A stretch of 64,000 nucleotides of DNA from Sphingomonas ginsenosidivorax. Its GTDB lineage: Bacteria > Pseudomonadota > Alphaproteobacteria > Sphingomonadales > Sphingomonadaceae. A program made the position numbers and the translations under genes. Below are positions 49,655 to 58,797 of the stretch, in pieces. A model generated the notes under the pieces. The model searched no databases, had not been told where the DNA came from, and worked only from the letters and a program-made list of their open reading frames with translations. Position 1 is the first letter of the stretch, and each line of letters opens with the position of its first letter. The DNA is taken from contig NZ_VOQR01000001.1 of the NCBI RefSeq assembly GCF_007995065.1, positions 3,662,501 to 3,726,500 on the forward strand, written 5' to 3'.

Positions 49655-51634
49655 ATGAAGAACCGTGTTCTCATCCTCGCGCCGCGCGGTCGTGATGCGG
49701 CGATCGCGTCCGATCTTCTCTCCCGCCATTCGATCCGCGCCGATGTCTGCGCCGATCTGCCCGCGCTGGTGGCGGAACTGAACGAAGCCGCCGGCGTGGT
49801 GATGCTCACCGAGGAATCGCTCGCCGCCGTCGACGTGTCCGCGCTGACCGACTGGGTCGCGCGACAGCCGGCCTGGTCCGACGTGCCCTTCGTCGTGCTC
49901 GCCAACGGGTCGCGCGCGCCGCGCACCGCGGCCGCGTCCGACCGGCTCGCCGAGCTCGGCAACGTCGTGCTGCTCGAACGCCCGCTCCATGCCGAGGCGA
50001 TGCTGGGCGCGATCCGCTCGGCGGTGAAGGCGCGCAACCGGCAATATGAGGTCCGCGACGCCGCGGTCACGCTCGAACGCGCGGTCGTCGAGCGGACCGC
50101 CGAGCTGGAGGACGCGCGCGACAGCCTGGAGGTCGCGCTCGAAGCCGCGGGCATGGGCAGCTGGGACATCGACTTCCTCACCGGCGACGCGCGCCGCACG
50201 CCGCGCCACGACGAGATCTTCGGCTATAGCGAACCGCTCGACCACTGGGACGTCGACATGTTCCTCGGGCATGTCGATGCCGCCGACCGCGACGCGGTGG
50301 CGGATGCGTTCACGACCGCGCTGACCTCGGGCACGCTCGACATCGAATGCGGGATCACCGCGGCCGATGGCAGCCATCGCTGGATCGTCGCCAAGGGGCG
50401 GGTGCGCTACGATTCGGACGGCATGGCGGCGCGGATGACCGGCGTGGTCTCCGACGTCACCGATCGCAAGGACGCCGACGCGCAACTGGCCCAGGCGCAG
50501 AAGATGGACGCGATCGGCCAGCTGACCGGCGGCGTCGCGCACGACTTCAACAACCTGCTGACCCCGATCGTCGGCAGCCTCGACCTGCTGCGCCGCCGCT
50601 ACAAGGAGGACGAGCGCACCCAGCGGATGATCGCCGGCGCGCTGCAGGCCGCCGACCGCGCCGCGACGCTGACGCAGCGGCTGCTGTCGTTCGCGCGGCG
50701 CCAGGCGCTGCAGCCGCGCGCGGTCGATATCGGCGGGCTGATCGACGGGATCGTCGACCTGGTCCGGCGCTCGCTGGGCCCGTCGATCGCGGTGGTCCTC
50801 GACGTGCCGCAGCATCTGTCCTCGGCGCGCGTCGATCCCAACCAGCTCGAACTCGCGCTGCTCAACCTCGCGATCAACGCGCGCGATGCGATGCCCAGCG
50901 GAGGTCGGCTGACGCTGGGCGTCAGCGAGGTGGCGATCGACGCGCGCAACACCGTCGGGCTGAAGGCGGGCCGCTATATCCGCCTGCTCGCCGCCGACAC
51001 CGGCACGGGAATGGACCAGGCGACGCTCGCGCGCGCGACCGAGCCGTTCTTCTCGACCAAGGGCGTCGGCAAGGGCACCGGGCTCGGCCTGTCGATGGTC
51101 CACGGCCTCGCCGCGCAATCGGGCGGCACGCTGACGCTGACCAGCGAACCGGGCGCGGGCACCTCGGTCGAACTCTGGCTGCCCGCGACCGAGGAAGCCG
51201 CGGTCGATCTCGGCGAGCAGGTCGCCGAGCCCGTCGTCGCGCGCCAGGCCGCGACCGTGCTGCTGGTCGACGACGAGGAACTGGTCCGCGCCGCCACCGC
51301 CGACATGCTGCGCGACATCGGCTATACGGTGATCGAGGTCGGCTCGGCGACGCAGGCACTGAGCGCGGTGCGATCGGGGCTCGCGGCGGATGTGCTGGTC
51401 AGCGACTATCTGATGCCGGGGATGACCGGCGGCCAGCTGATCCACGAACTCCGCACGATCGGCGTGCAGCTGCCCGCTCTGCTCGTTACCGGCTATGCCG
51501 CGGCGGGCGAGGACGTGCCGGCGGACGTCCAGCGCCTCGCCAAGCCGTTCCGCCAGGTCGACCTCGCCGCGCGCGTCGACGAACTGCTCCGCCCGTCGAC
51601 GCCGGGGCGCCCGCGGCTCCAGCCGGCCGACTGA
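49655..51634 (+). CDS. Hybrid histidine kinase with receiver-like N-terminus
   Basis: 659 residues. Domains in order: a receiver-like fold without the phosphorylatable Asp (1-125, VVMLTEES at the site), a coiled coil (~130-160), PAS (~160-270, AGMGSWDIDFLTG...), HisKA with His296 in LTGGVAHDFNNLL, HATPase (NLAINARDAMPSGG; GTGLGLSMVHG), and a C-terminal receiver with acceptor Asp584 in VSDYLMPGMTGG. No membrane segment, so a cytoplasmic sensor. Partnered with the upstream KaiC-like ATPase; no separate response regulator lies next to it. Confidence 0.92.
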   Translation: MKNRVLILAPRGRDAAIASDLLSRHSIRADVCADLPALVAELNEAAGVVMLTEESLAAVDVSALTDWVARQPAWSDVPFVVLANGSRAPRTAAASDRLAELGNVVLLERPLHAEAMLGAIRSAVKARNRQYEVRDAAVTLERAVVERTAELEDARDSLEVALEAAGMGSWDIDFLTGDARRTPRHDEIFGYSEPLDHWDVDMFLGHVDAADRDAVADAFTTALTSGTLDIECGITAADGSHRWIVAKGRVRYDSDGMAARMTGVVSDVTDRKDADAQLAQAQKMDAIGQLTGGVAHDFNNLLTPIVGSLDLLRRRYKEDERTQRMIAGALQAADRAATLTQRLLSFARRQALQPRAVDIGGLIDGIVDLVRRSLGPSIAVVLDVPQHLSSARVDPNQLELALLNLAINARDAMPSGGRLTLGVSEVAIDARNTVGLKAGRYIRLLAADTGTGMDQATLARATEPFFSTKGVGKGTGLGLSMVHGLAAQSGGTLTLTSEPGAGTSVELWLPATEEAAVDLGEQVAEPVVARQAATVLLVDDEELVRAATADMLRDIGYTVIEVGSATQALSAVRSGLAADVLVSDYLMPGMTGGQLIHELRTIGVQLPALLVTGYAAAGEDVPADVQRLAKPFRQVDLAARVDELLRPSTPGRPRLQPAD

Positions 51635-51651
51635 CCACCCGTCTTTTACGT

Positions 51652-51747
51652 CGTCATGCCGGACCTGGTCCGGCATCCATGGTGCCGCACATCCCGGACC
51701 ATGGGATTTGCGGCGCAATGGACCCCGGACCAAGTCCGGGGTGACGG
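51652..51747. repeat. Inverted repeat (family E, CGTCATGCCGGAC type)
   Basis: CGTCATGCCGGACCTGGTCC at the left and GGACCAAGTCCGGGGTGACG at the right form the outer arms. It is closely related to the copy at 29593-29688, including the GTGCCGCAC/GCGGCGC-type inner parts. It lies between convergent genes (hybrid kinase and SDR). Confidence 0.86.
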
Positions 51748-51770
51748 GCGAGATGGTTGACGCCGTGCCG

Positions 51771-52766
51771 CTAGGCCCGTCGGGCGAACCCCAACAGTCC
51801 GAGTGCCAGGACCGCGCCGGCCACCGCCATGCTGGTGCCCGGCCGCGTGCGCAGCGCGGTATAGACGCTGCGCCGGGCGACATGCCCGTGCGTGTCGCCG
51901 CGGACGACCGCGGGCATACCCGGCCGATACAGATTGTCGGGCCGTTCGGTCGGCGGCTTGCTGGTCTTGAAGATCTGCCGCGCGAACAGTGCCGCGCCGG
52001 CATCTGCGAGGCCTGGCAGCATCTGCCCGAACACGCTGCCGAACCGCGCCGCGCCACCGACGAACAGGTCGCGCACCGGATGTTCGGCGGCGTAGAGGAT
52101 CGTCCGCGCGACATCGTCGGGTCGGTAGAAGGGCGGCGGCATCGTCGCCTGGTGGTCGAGCAGGTTCAGCTGGTGCTGCAGCACCGGCGTCGCGATCGGC
52201 GCGGGCTTGATCAGCGTGACCGAGACCGGCCGCCGGTCCATCATCAGCTCGATCCGCAGCGCGTCGGTATAGCCCTTGATCGCCGCCTTCGACGCCGAAT
52301 ACATTCCCATATAGGGCGCGGCGACGTCCGAGGTGAAACTGCCCAGGTTGATCAGCGCGCCGCCCTGCCGATCGAGATACGGCAGCGCCGCCAGGCTGCC
52401 GTTGACGACGCCCCAGAAATTGACGTCGAACAGCCGCCGCGCATCCGCGAGCGGCAGGGCCTCCAGCCGGGCCGCGATCGCGACGCCGGCATTGTTTACC
52501 CAGGTGTCGATCCGCCCGCACCGCGCGACCGCGTCCGATGCGAGACGCGCGACCGCGTCGGGGTCCGATACGTCGCACGGGATGACGACCGCGCGGCCGC
52601 CGTCCTGCGCGATCTCCGCGGCGAGCGCCTCCAGCGCATCGACCCCGCGCGCGGCGATCACCACGGTCGCGCCGCGCTCTGCGGCCATCACCGCGGTGGC
52701 GCGGCCGATGCCGCTCGACGCGCCGGTGATGACGACGACCTGCTCGGCGAGCGGCTTCAGCGTCAC
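51771..52766 (-). CDS. Short-chain dehydrogenase/reductase with C-terminal membrane segment
   Basis: 331 residues. Rossmann motif VVVITGASSGIGRATA (TGxxxGIG) near 10-24, NNAGVA near 90, catalytic Ser and YSASK motif near 140-160. After the ~250-residue SDR core there is an extension ending in a hydrophobic helix (GTSMAVAGAVLALGLLGFARRA), suggesting membrane tethering. Substrate unknown. It lies in a leftward group with a Gly/Asp-rich protein and a zinc alcohol dehydrogenase. Confidence 0.9.
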   Translation of the reverse strand: MTLKPLAEQVVVITGASSGIGRATAVMAAERGATVVIAARGVDALEALAAEIAQDGGRAVVIPCDVSDPDAVARLASDAVARCGRIDTWVNNAGVAIAARLEALPLADARRLFDVNFWGVVNGSLAALPYLDRQGGALINLGSFTSDVAAPYMGMYSASKAAIKGYTDALRIELMMDRRPVSVTLIKPAPIATPVLQHQLNLLDHQATMPPPFYRPDDVARTILYAAEHPVRDLFVGGAARFGSVFGQMLPGLADAGAALFARQIFKTSKPPTERPDNLYRPGMPAVVRGDTHGHVARRSVYTALRTRPGTSMAVAGAVLALGLLGFARRA

Positions 52767-52771
52767 GGCGA

Positions 52772-53239
52772 TCAGCCCGAGCCGGGATGCTTCTGGGCAT
52801 CGTCATAGGCGGCATCGGTCCCGACCTTGCCGGTCGCCTCGGCCGCCGCAGTGCCCGACGTCTCCTCGACGGTGACCGTGCCGCCGTCCGCCGCCACATT
52901 GCGCGTGCTGGGCTCCGGCTCGGGCACGCCGCTGCTGCCGTCGACATCGCCGTCGCCGGTCGATCCCGTCACGCCGTTGGGCGCACTGCCGCCCTCGTCG
53001 CCGGCCTGGCCGCCGCCGTGATAGGCGTTCTGCGTCTGTCCGCCATGGCTCATGAACCCGCCGCCCTTGGGCGTCATGCCGGTATAGGGGTTGGGATAGG
53101 CGCCGCCGTCGCTCTCCCCGCCGCCCTTGCGGCCGTCGATGTCCCGGTCGGTATTGCCGCCGGGGGAACCGGAGACGCCGTCCGGCGCCCCCTTGCTGTC
53201 GGAATTGCCGCTGGCGGGCATCGGTACCGTGTCGGTCAT
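52772..53239 (-). CDS. Gly/Asp/Ser-rich disordered hypothetical protein
   Basis: 155 residues, about half Gly, Asp, Ser and Thr, strongly acidic, no hydrophobic core, no signal peptide or membrane helix. It contains short SGVSGSPGGNTDRDIDGRKGG-like and GGSAPNGVTGSTGDGDVDGSSG stretches. I do not recognise a family. The neighbouring SDR starts 5 bp downstream, and the zinc dehydrogenase lies ~50 bp on the other side, so it may belong to a stress-related operon. It could be a hydrophilin-like protectant, but that is a guess from composition. Confidence 0.6.
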   Translation of the reverse strand: MTDTVPMPASGNSDSKGAPDGVSGSPGGNTDRDIDGRKGGGESDGGAYPNPYTGMTPKGGGFMSHGGQTQNAYHGGGQAGDEGGSAPNGVTGSTGDGDVDGSSGVPEPEPSTRNVAADGGTVTVEETSGTAAAEATGKVGTDAAYDDAQKHPGSG

Positions 53240-53288
53240 CGTCTTACTCCATCGGTTGAGTCGGGCGGTTGGGTCGGGACGGATCGGA

Positions 53289-54461
53289 TCAGGGGCGCAG
53301 CACGACCTTGATCACGCCGTCTTCCTTGTCGCGGAACTTGCGGTACATCTCGGGCGCATCCTCGAGGCTGGCCGGATGCGTCACGACGAAGCTCGGGTCG
53401 ATGTCGCCCGCCTCGATCCGCTTGAGCAGCGGCGCGGTATAGGCCTGGACGTGCGTCTGCCCGGTCTTGATCGTCAGCCCCTTGTTCATCATCGCGCCGA
53501 TCGGGATCTTGTCGCCCATGCCCACATAGACGCCGGGGATCGACACCGTGCCACCCATCCGGCAGCTCATGATCGCCTCGCGCAGCACGTGCACGCGGTC
53601 GGTCGCGAGGAAGGTCGCCGCCTTGACCTTGTCGATCACCGAATCGATCGCGCCGTGGCCGGACGCCTCGGCACCGACCGCATCGATGCAGCTGTCGGGA
53701 CCGCGGCCCTTGGTGCGGAACTGCAGCTCGTCATAGACGCTGTCGACCTCGGCGAAGTTGATCGTCTCGGCACCGCCCGCCTCGGCCATCGCGAGCCGCT
53801 CGGGCAGCTCGTCGATCGCGATCACGCGGCCCGCACCCAGCATCAGCGCGGAGCGGATCGCGAACTGGCCGACCGGGCCGCAGCCCCAGATCGCGACGGT
53901 GTCGCCTTCCTCGATCTGCGCATTCTCGGCGGCCATGTAGCCGGTCGGGAAGATGTCGGACAGGAACAGCGCCTGTTCGTCGGTGACGTTGTCGGGCACC
54001 TTGATCGGCCCGATATCGGCCATCGGCACGCGCAGATATTCGGCCTGGCCGCCGCAATAGCCGCCCAGCATGTGGCTGAAGCCGAACAGGCCGGCGGGCG
54101 AATGGCCCATCGCCTTGATCGCCATCTCGGCATTGGGGTTGGTGCGCTCGCACGCCGAGAACAGCCCCTTGCGACAGAAGAAGCAGTCGCCGCAACTGAT
54201 CGTGAACGGCACCACGACACGGTCGCCGATCTTCAAATTGGTGACTTCGGAGCCGAGCGCGACGACCTCGCCCATATTCTCGTGGCCCAGGATGTCGCCT
54301 GCCTTCATCGTCGGCTGATAGCCGTCGAGCAGGTGGAGATCGGAGCCGCAGATCGCGCAGGCGGTCACCTTGATGATCGCATCGCGCGGATGCTGGATCT
54401 CGGGATCCTTGACGGTGTCGACGCGAACGTCACCCTTTCCGTGCCAGACAAGTGCGCGCAT
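53289..54461 (-). CDS. Zinc-dependent alcohol dehydrogenase (formaldehyde-dehydrogenase-like)
   Basis: 390 residues of the MDR superfamily. Catalytic zinc region [13 protein letters not shown] with [10 protein letters not shown]; structural zinc cysteines in [18 protein letters not shown](P) fold [29 protein letters not shown]. The internal insert ([37 protein letters not shown]) resembles glutathione-independent formaldehyde dehydrogenase-like proteins. The exact substrate is not determinable. Confidence 0.9.
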   Translation of the reverse strand: MRALVWHGKGDVRVDTVKDPEIQHPRDAIIKVTACAICGSDLHLLDGYQPTMKAGDILGHENMGEVVALGSEVTNLKIGDRVVVPFTISCGDCFFCRKGLFSACERTNPNAEMAIKAMGHSPAGLFGFSHMLGGYCGGQAEYLRVPMADIGPIKVPDNVTDEQALFLSDIFPTGYMAAENAQIEEGDTVAIWGCGPVGQFAIRSALMLGAGRVIAIDELPERLAMAEAGGAETINFAEVDSVYDELQFRTKGRGPDSCIDAVGAEASGHGAIDSVIDKVKAATFLATDRVHVLREAIMSCRMGGTVSIPGVYVGMGDKIPIGAMMNKGLTIKTGQTHVQAYTAPLLKRIEAGDIDPSFVVTHPASLEDAPEMYRKFRDKEDGVIKVVLRP

Positions 54462-54619
54462 CGGTTCGTCTCCGGGTGGATCCTGGTTCGGCCGGATGTG
54501 GCTGAACCTCTGATGCCACCCAACGTCCGCCGGTCGGAAAGGACCCGTGCGTTAACACCGATCAGCCAGTTCGTTGGCCGGGTCGGCCGAACGGCCGCCG
54601 GCCGGTCCGGCGCGGCCGC

Positions 54620-55012
54620 CTATTTGACGCGCTTGGGTCGATCCCAGGGGACGAACGGCCCGAGGATCACGAACCCGCGCTGGAACCGCGACCCGCGGTC
54701 GATCAAATTGACCGTGTCGATGCTGCACAGCTGCGACCCGATCGTGCGGGTGACGAGGATGTCGTCGTTGCCCAGCGAGTCCGCACCCGATCGCGGCGTG
54801 TTGACGTAGAGCCGCGCGCCGGTGCGGTAAACGATCGCCTTGCCGGGGATGACCTGGCTCGACTGCGACCCCGACAGGGTGATGCAGTTGACCGGCGTTC
54901 CCGCGACTCGTCCGGCGAGCAGCTTGGCCAGCTGCGCATCCGGCGTGTCGCGCCTGGCGGCGAGGGCAGGGGTGGCGATCACGATCGCCGCTAGGAGCAG
55001 AGTGCGTATCAT
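54620..55012 (-). CDS. Hypothetical exported protein
   Basis: About 130 residues. A signal peptide (MIRTLLLAAIVIATPALAA) is followed by a small basic domain with two cysteines that may form a disulfide (VNCITLSGSQSS and SQLCSIDTVNL). The rest is RTIGSQLCSIDTVNLIDRGSRFQRGFVILGPFVPW-like. I recognise no named family; similar small periplasmic proteins occur in sphingomonads as far as I recall. The ATG at 55012 is chosen because it starts the signal peptide; an in-frame ATG 18 bp upstream exists. Confidence 0.7.
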   Translation of the reverse strand: MIRTLLLAAIVIATPALAARRDTPDAQLAKLLAGRVAGTPVNCITLSGSQSSQVIPGKAIVYRTGARLYVNTPRSGADSLGNDDILVTRTIGSQLCSIDTVNLIDRGSRFQRGFVILGPFVPWDRPKRVK

Positions 55013-55156
55013 GTTGCGTGCGTACCTCATGCGATGTGAACGCGTACTGACGTAACGGGCGGTTGCCGCGAACGATCCGGAACCCGCCGGCCGACTCGCT
55101 CGCTGACACAGGCGCTGACACGGGCATCATGCACGCATGCCGTCACCAAAGGAACG

Positions 55157-55852
55157 ATGATGCCGATCACTGGGCCGACCACTGGGCCGATCACGGCCAT
55201 ACTCTACGACATCGACGGCACGCTGGTGGACAGCAACGACCTGCACGTGCTTGCCTGGGAACAGGCGTTCGCGAGGATCGGCGCGACCTTCGACCGGCAG
55301 ACGATCCATGACCAGATCGGCAAGGGCACCGACAATCTCGTGCCGACGCTGCTCCCCGATCTCGACGACGACGCGGTGGAGTCGCTCGGCGATGCGCATG
55401 GCGCGATCTACAAGGACCGCTATCTGAAGACCGCAAAGCCGTTTCCGGGCGCGCACGACCTGCTCGCGCGGTCGCACGCCGCGGGGCTGCGCGTCGTGCT
55501 CGCCTCGTCGGCGTCGGCCGGGGAACTCGACCATTATCTCGGCCTGCTCGACGCGCACGACCTGGTCGAGACCACGACCAGCAGCGACGACGTCGAGGCC
55601 ACCAAGCCCGCGCCCGACATCTTCGCCACCGCGCTGAAGAAGCTCGGCGACGTCGACCCGTCGGAGGTGATCGTCGTCGGCGACACGCCCTACGACATCG
55701 AGGCTGCCGGCAAGTGCGGCGTCGCGGCGATCGGCCTGCGCTCGGGTGGATTCCCCGACGACATGCTGCGCGATGCCGGCGCGATCGCGCTCTACGACGA
55801 TGTCGCGGCGCTGCTCGCGGGGTATGACGACTCGCCGCTGGCGGCTCGGTAA
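55157..55852 (+). CDS. HAD-family phosphatase (phosphoglycolate phosphatase/beta-PGM-like)
   Basis: 231 residues. HAD motif I ILYDIDGTLVDSND with nucleophile Asp, motif II VVLASSAS, motif III Lys in ATKPAPDIF, motif IV VVGDTPYDIEAAGK. The helical cap after motif I puts it in subclass C1, with phosphoglycolate phosphatases and phosphoglucomutase-like enzymes. The substrate cannot be assigned. ATG or a second Met one codon later; no operon partners. Confidence 0.88.
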   Translation: MMPITGPTTGPITAILYDIDGTLVDSNDLHVLAWEQAFARIGATFDRQTIHDQIGKGTDNLVPTLLPDLDDDAVESLGDAHGAIYKDRYLKTAKPFPGAHDLLARSHAAGLRVVLASSASAGELDHYLGLLDAHDLVETTTSSDDVEATKPAPDIFATALKKLGDVDPSEVIVVGDTPYDIEAAGKCGVAAIGLRSGGFPDDMLRDAGAIALYDDVAALLAGYDDSPLAAR

Positions 55853-55858
55853 AATTTG

Positions 55859-55961
55859 CTCCCCTCCCTGGAAGGGAGGGGCGGGGGTGGGTCGGGCTGT
55901 GGCTGGCGCCACGGTCCCGCGAGAGCGACCTACCCCCAACCCCTCCCTTCCAGGGAGGGAG
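55859..55961. repeat. Palindromic repeat, intergenic copy (family A)
   Basis: The left arm CTCCCCTCCCTGGAAGGGAG... (55859-55881) pairs with the right arm 55940-55961. It is the same family as the element read in frame inside the siroheme-synthase-like gene at 3350-3455. Here it separates convergent genes (HAD phosphatase and SPL homologue). Confidence 0.88.
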
Positions 55962-55969
55962 CAGGGGCG

Positions 55970-57049
55970 TTACGTCCAGTAGAGCACGCGCGCCGCGGGC
56001 ATCGCCTCGCCGATCCGCCGCTCGAAGAAGGTGCGCAGCGCGCGCATCGTGTCGGCGTCGTACACCTGCTTCTCGGTGCCGAACTTGGTCCGCTTGGTCA
56101 CCCGGTTCGCGCCCGACATGTCGAGTTGCGAGCCGGGATACCAGCTGTCGAGCACCGCCTTCGATCCCGGATTGTAGCGGTGCGTGATAAGCTCGATCGT
56201 CAGGTCCAGTCCGGGCAGGTCGAGCATCGCCGCGGCATCGTCGATCAATGCGCCGTACGCCTCCTCCCACCCCGGCGCGGCGATGATCGGCGCGATCGTC
56301 AGCCCGATCGGATAGCCCGCCTCCGCCATCCGCCGCAGCGCGCGCAGCCGGTCGGCGACGGGCGCAGTGCCACCCTCGAACCGCGCGAACGCACGCGGGT
56401 TGATCGATGCGCGCATCCGGGAGCGGCCGGCATGGTCGATTCCCAGCAACGGCGCGACGTTCGCGAACTTGGTCGTGAAGCGTAATTGCGCGTCGACGTC
56501 CCACTGCCCGAACCACGCGATCGCCGCGGACAGCGATCCCGTCACCGGCTCCAGCGCGAGCGGATCCGTGTAGCACGACGCCTCGAACGTCGTGCCCTCA
56601 TGCGCGCGCGCGGCGCTGCGCGAGGTGATCGTGCCCTGTCCCAGATAACCGGGCGCCGCGTCGAGGATCTCGTCCAGATTGGCATAGGCGCGCGTGATCG
56701 GCGGGCCCTTCAGCGACCCTGCCAGATAGCAATAGCTGCAATGCGCCGGGCACCCCTCGGCCAGGTCGATCCGCCAGTCCGCGCTGGGCGCGATCGGTTG
56801 CAGCCGGCGCTTCGACGGCGGCGCGACGACCACCGCGAGCGTCCCCTTCGCCTCGACATAGGCACGGCGCGGATCGTCGAAAGCGGGCAGAGCGAGCCGG
56901 TCGCCCGCGAGTTCGACGATCTCCACCCCCATCGCCGCCGCGCGCGCCAGGATCGCGCGGCCATGCGCGAACCCGCGCGCTGCCCTGGTGATCAGGACGC
57001 GCCTGGGGGTCCAGCCGGCGGCGGGACGATCTCGGATGGGATTGAGCAT
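55970..57049 (-). CDS. Radical SAM protein of the spore photoproduct lyase family
   Basis: 359 residues. 4Fe-4S cluster motif C-x3-C-x2-C at Cys100, Cys104 and Cys107 (LAEGCPAHCSYCYL), as in SPL rather than the common CxxxCxxC with aromatic spacing only. FEASCYTDPLAL places a Cys at 159 where Bacillus SPL has its hydrogen-donor Cys141. The C-terminus (LTIELITHRYNPGSKAVL... RTFFERRI...ARVLYW) also follows SPL. SPL repairs a UV-induced thymine dimer of spores; this organism is unlikely to sporulate, so the lesion or substrate may differ. Confidence 0.85.
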   Translation of the reverse strand: MLNPIRDRPAAGWTPRRVLITRAARGFAHGRAILARAAAMGVEIVELAGDRLALPAFDDPRRAYVEAKGTLAVVVAPPSKRRLQPIAPSADWRIDLAEGCPAHCSYCYLAGSLKGPPITRAYANLDEILDAAPGYLGQGTITSRSAARAHEGTTFEASCYTDPLALEPVTGSLSAAIAWFGQWDVDAQLRFTTKFANVAPLLGIDHAGRSRMRASINPRAFARFEGGTAPVADRLRALRRMAEAGYPIGLTIAPIIAAPGWEEAYGALIDDAAAMLDLPGLDLTIELITHRYNPGSKAVLDSWYPGSQLDMSGANRVTKRTKFGTEKQVYDADTMRALRTFFERRIGEAMPAARVLYWT

Positions 57050-57250
57050 AGGGACCGAACGAGCGGCGGGCGTGCAGGTTCACGACGTGTTGCGGCGCAG
57101 CGAGGAACGCGCTAGGGCCCGACCATTCGCAAGGACCCGGTGCAATTCCGGGTGGCTATTCCGGCCGCCGATCCGCCGGACAACGCATTTCGCATCCGCC
57201 ACGCGCCGTCGAACGGCCCGCCCTTGCGACTTTCGCGGACTATCACATCT

Positions 57251-58729
57251 ATGACAAATACAGCGTTCGCTCGGTATCGTGCCGAGTGGTTCAGCGGCGT
57301 CGGGCCAGCGCGCCGCGACGTTCTCGCCGGCATGGTCGGCACCTTCGCGCTGATCCCCGAGGTCATCGCCTTTTCCTTCGTCGCCGGGATCGATCCCGAG
57401 GTCGGCCTGTTCGCCTCGTTCGTCATCGGCATCGTCATCGCGTTCGCGGGCGGCCGCCCGGCGATGATCTCGGGCGCGGCCGGGTCGGTCGCGCTCGTCG
57501 TCGCCGCGCTCGTGCACGCGCACGGCCTGCAATATCTGCTCGCCGCGACGCTGCTCGCGGGCGTCTTCCAGATCGCGTTCGGGCTCGCCAGGCTCGACGT
57601 GCTGCTGCGCTTCGTCTCGCGCTCGGTGCGGACCGGGTTCGTCAACGCGCTCGCGATCCTGATCTTCTCGGCGCAGGTGCCGCAGATGCTCGACGTCACC
57701 TGGCACACTTACGCGATGATCGCGGGCGGCCTCGCGATTATCTACCTCGTGCCGCGGATCACCACCGCGATCCCGTCGCCGCTGATCTGCATCGTCGTGC
57801 TGACGGGAATCGCGATCGCATTCCCGATGCCGATCCACAAAGTCGCCGATCTCGGCCGCCTGCCCGCCTCGCTGCCGTCCTTCGCCTGGCCCGCGGTGCC
57901 GTTCGACTGGCAGACGCTGCGCATCGTCGCGCCCTATGCGTTCGCGATGGCCGCGGTCGGCCTGCTCGAATCGATGATGACCGCCAGCGTGGTCGACGAG
58001 ATGACCGAGACCGGCAGTTCGAAAGCGCGCGAGTGCACCGGGCTCGGCCTCGCCAACGTCGCCGCCGGGCTGTTCGGCGGGATCGCCGGCTGCGGGATGA
58101 TCGGGCAGACCGTCGGCAATGTCCGCTATGGCGGCCGCGGGCGGCTGTCGACGCTCGTCGCGGGCGTGTTCCTGCTCGTCGTCATGGTGCCGCTCCGGCC
58201 CTGGGTCGCGCAGGTGCCCGTCGCAGCGCTCGTCGCGATCATGATCATGGTGTCGATCAGCACCTTCTCGTGGAGCTCGCTGCGCGACCTCGCGCGGCAC
58301 CCGAAGGTCTCGGGCGTGGTCATGCTCTCGACCGTCGTCGTGACGGTCGCGACGCACGACCTGTCCGCGGGCGTCGCGGTCGGGGTGCTGCTCAGCGGCG
58401 TGTTCTTTGCCTACAAGGTCACCCGGCTGATGACCGTGACCTCGGCGTATGACGAGGCCGCCGACACCCGCACCTACACCGTGACGGGGCAGGTGTTCTT
58501 CGCCAGCGCCGACGCGTTCGCCGAGCAGTTCGACCTGCGCGACACCGCGGGTCGCGTCCGCATCGACCTGACCGCCGCGCACCTGTGGGACGTCACCGCG
58601 GTCGGTACGCTGGACGACATCGTCGCCAAGCTGCGCCGCCACGGTGTCGCCGTCGACGTGATCGGCCTTAACCAGGCGAGCGCGATCCTGGTCGACCGCC
58701 ACGCGCCGCTGCTCGCGCCGCCGGCGTAG
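57251..58729 (+). CDS. SulP-family anion transporter with STAS domain
   Basis: 492 residues. Ten to twelve membrane helices over residues ~20-390, with the SulP start region ARRDVLAGMVGTFALIPEVIAFSFVAGIDPEVGL and the SLC26-like GLFGGIAGCGMIGQTVGNVRYGGRGRLSTL segment. A C-terminal cytoplasmic STAS domain (~410-490) contains DLTAAHLWDVTAVGTLDDIV. Probable sulfate or bicarbonate uptake. ATG 57251 is chosen because upstream in-frame residues are not conserved-like; the 5' leader has one small hairpin (57135-57153). Confidence 0.92.
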   Translation: MTNTAFARYRAEWFSGVGPARRDVLAGMVGTFALIPEVIAFSFVAGIDPEVGLFASFVIGIVIAFAGGRPAMISGAAGSVALVVAALVHAHGLQYLLAATLLAGVFQIAFGLARLDVLLRFVSRSVRTGFVNALAILIFSAQVPQMLDVTWHTYAMIAGGLAIIYLVPRITTAIPSPLICIVVLTGIAIAFPMPIHKVADLGRLPASLPSFAWPAVPFDWQTLRIVAPYAFAMAAVGLLESMMTASVVDEMTETGSSKARECTGLGLANVAAGLFGGIAGCGMIGQTVGNVRYGGRGRLSTLVAGVFLLVVMVPLRPWVAQVPVAALVAIMIMVSISTFSWSSLRDLARHPKVSGVVMLSTVVVTVATHDLSAGVAVGVLLSGVFFAYKVTRLMTVTSAYDEAADTRTYTVTGQVFFASADAFAEQFDLRDTAGRVRIDLTAAHLWDVTAVGTLDDIVAKLRRHGVAVDVIGLNQASAILVDRHAPLLAPPA

Positions 58730-58797
58730 CCGTACGTAGTTTCCACAAGGGAAAGCACCGCGGTCGCCGCCTATGTACGGCGCATCGGAGACCCTGC

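Noticed and set aside
47705..52114. A very long open frame on the minus strand (about 1,469 codons) covering the Mfd-like, KaiC-like and kinase genes
   Set aside because: It is antisense to three well-supported genes, Arg/Asp-rich and low-complexity, as expected from GC-rich codon shadows; only its 5' part overlaps the real SDR region in another frame.
57135..57153. Hairpin ACCCGG-TGCAATT-CCGGGT upstream of the SulP gene, reminiscent of part of a cobalamin riboswitch
   Set aside because: Only one short stem-loop matches; the B12-box and the conserved downstream core are absent, so a riboswitch call is not supported.
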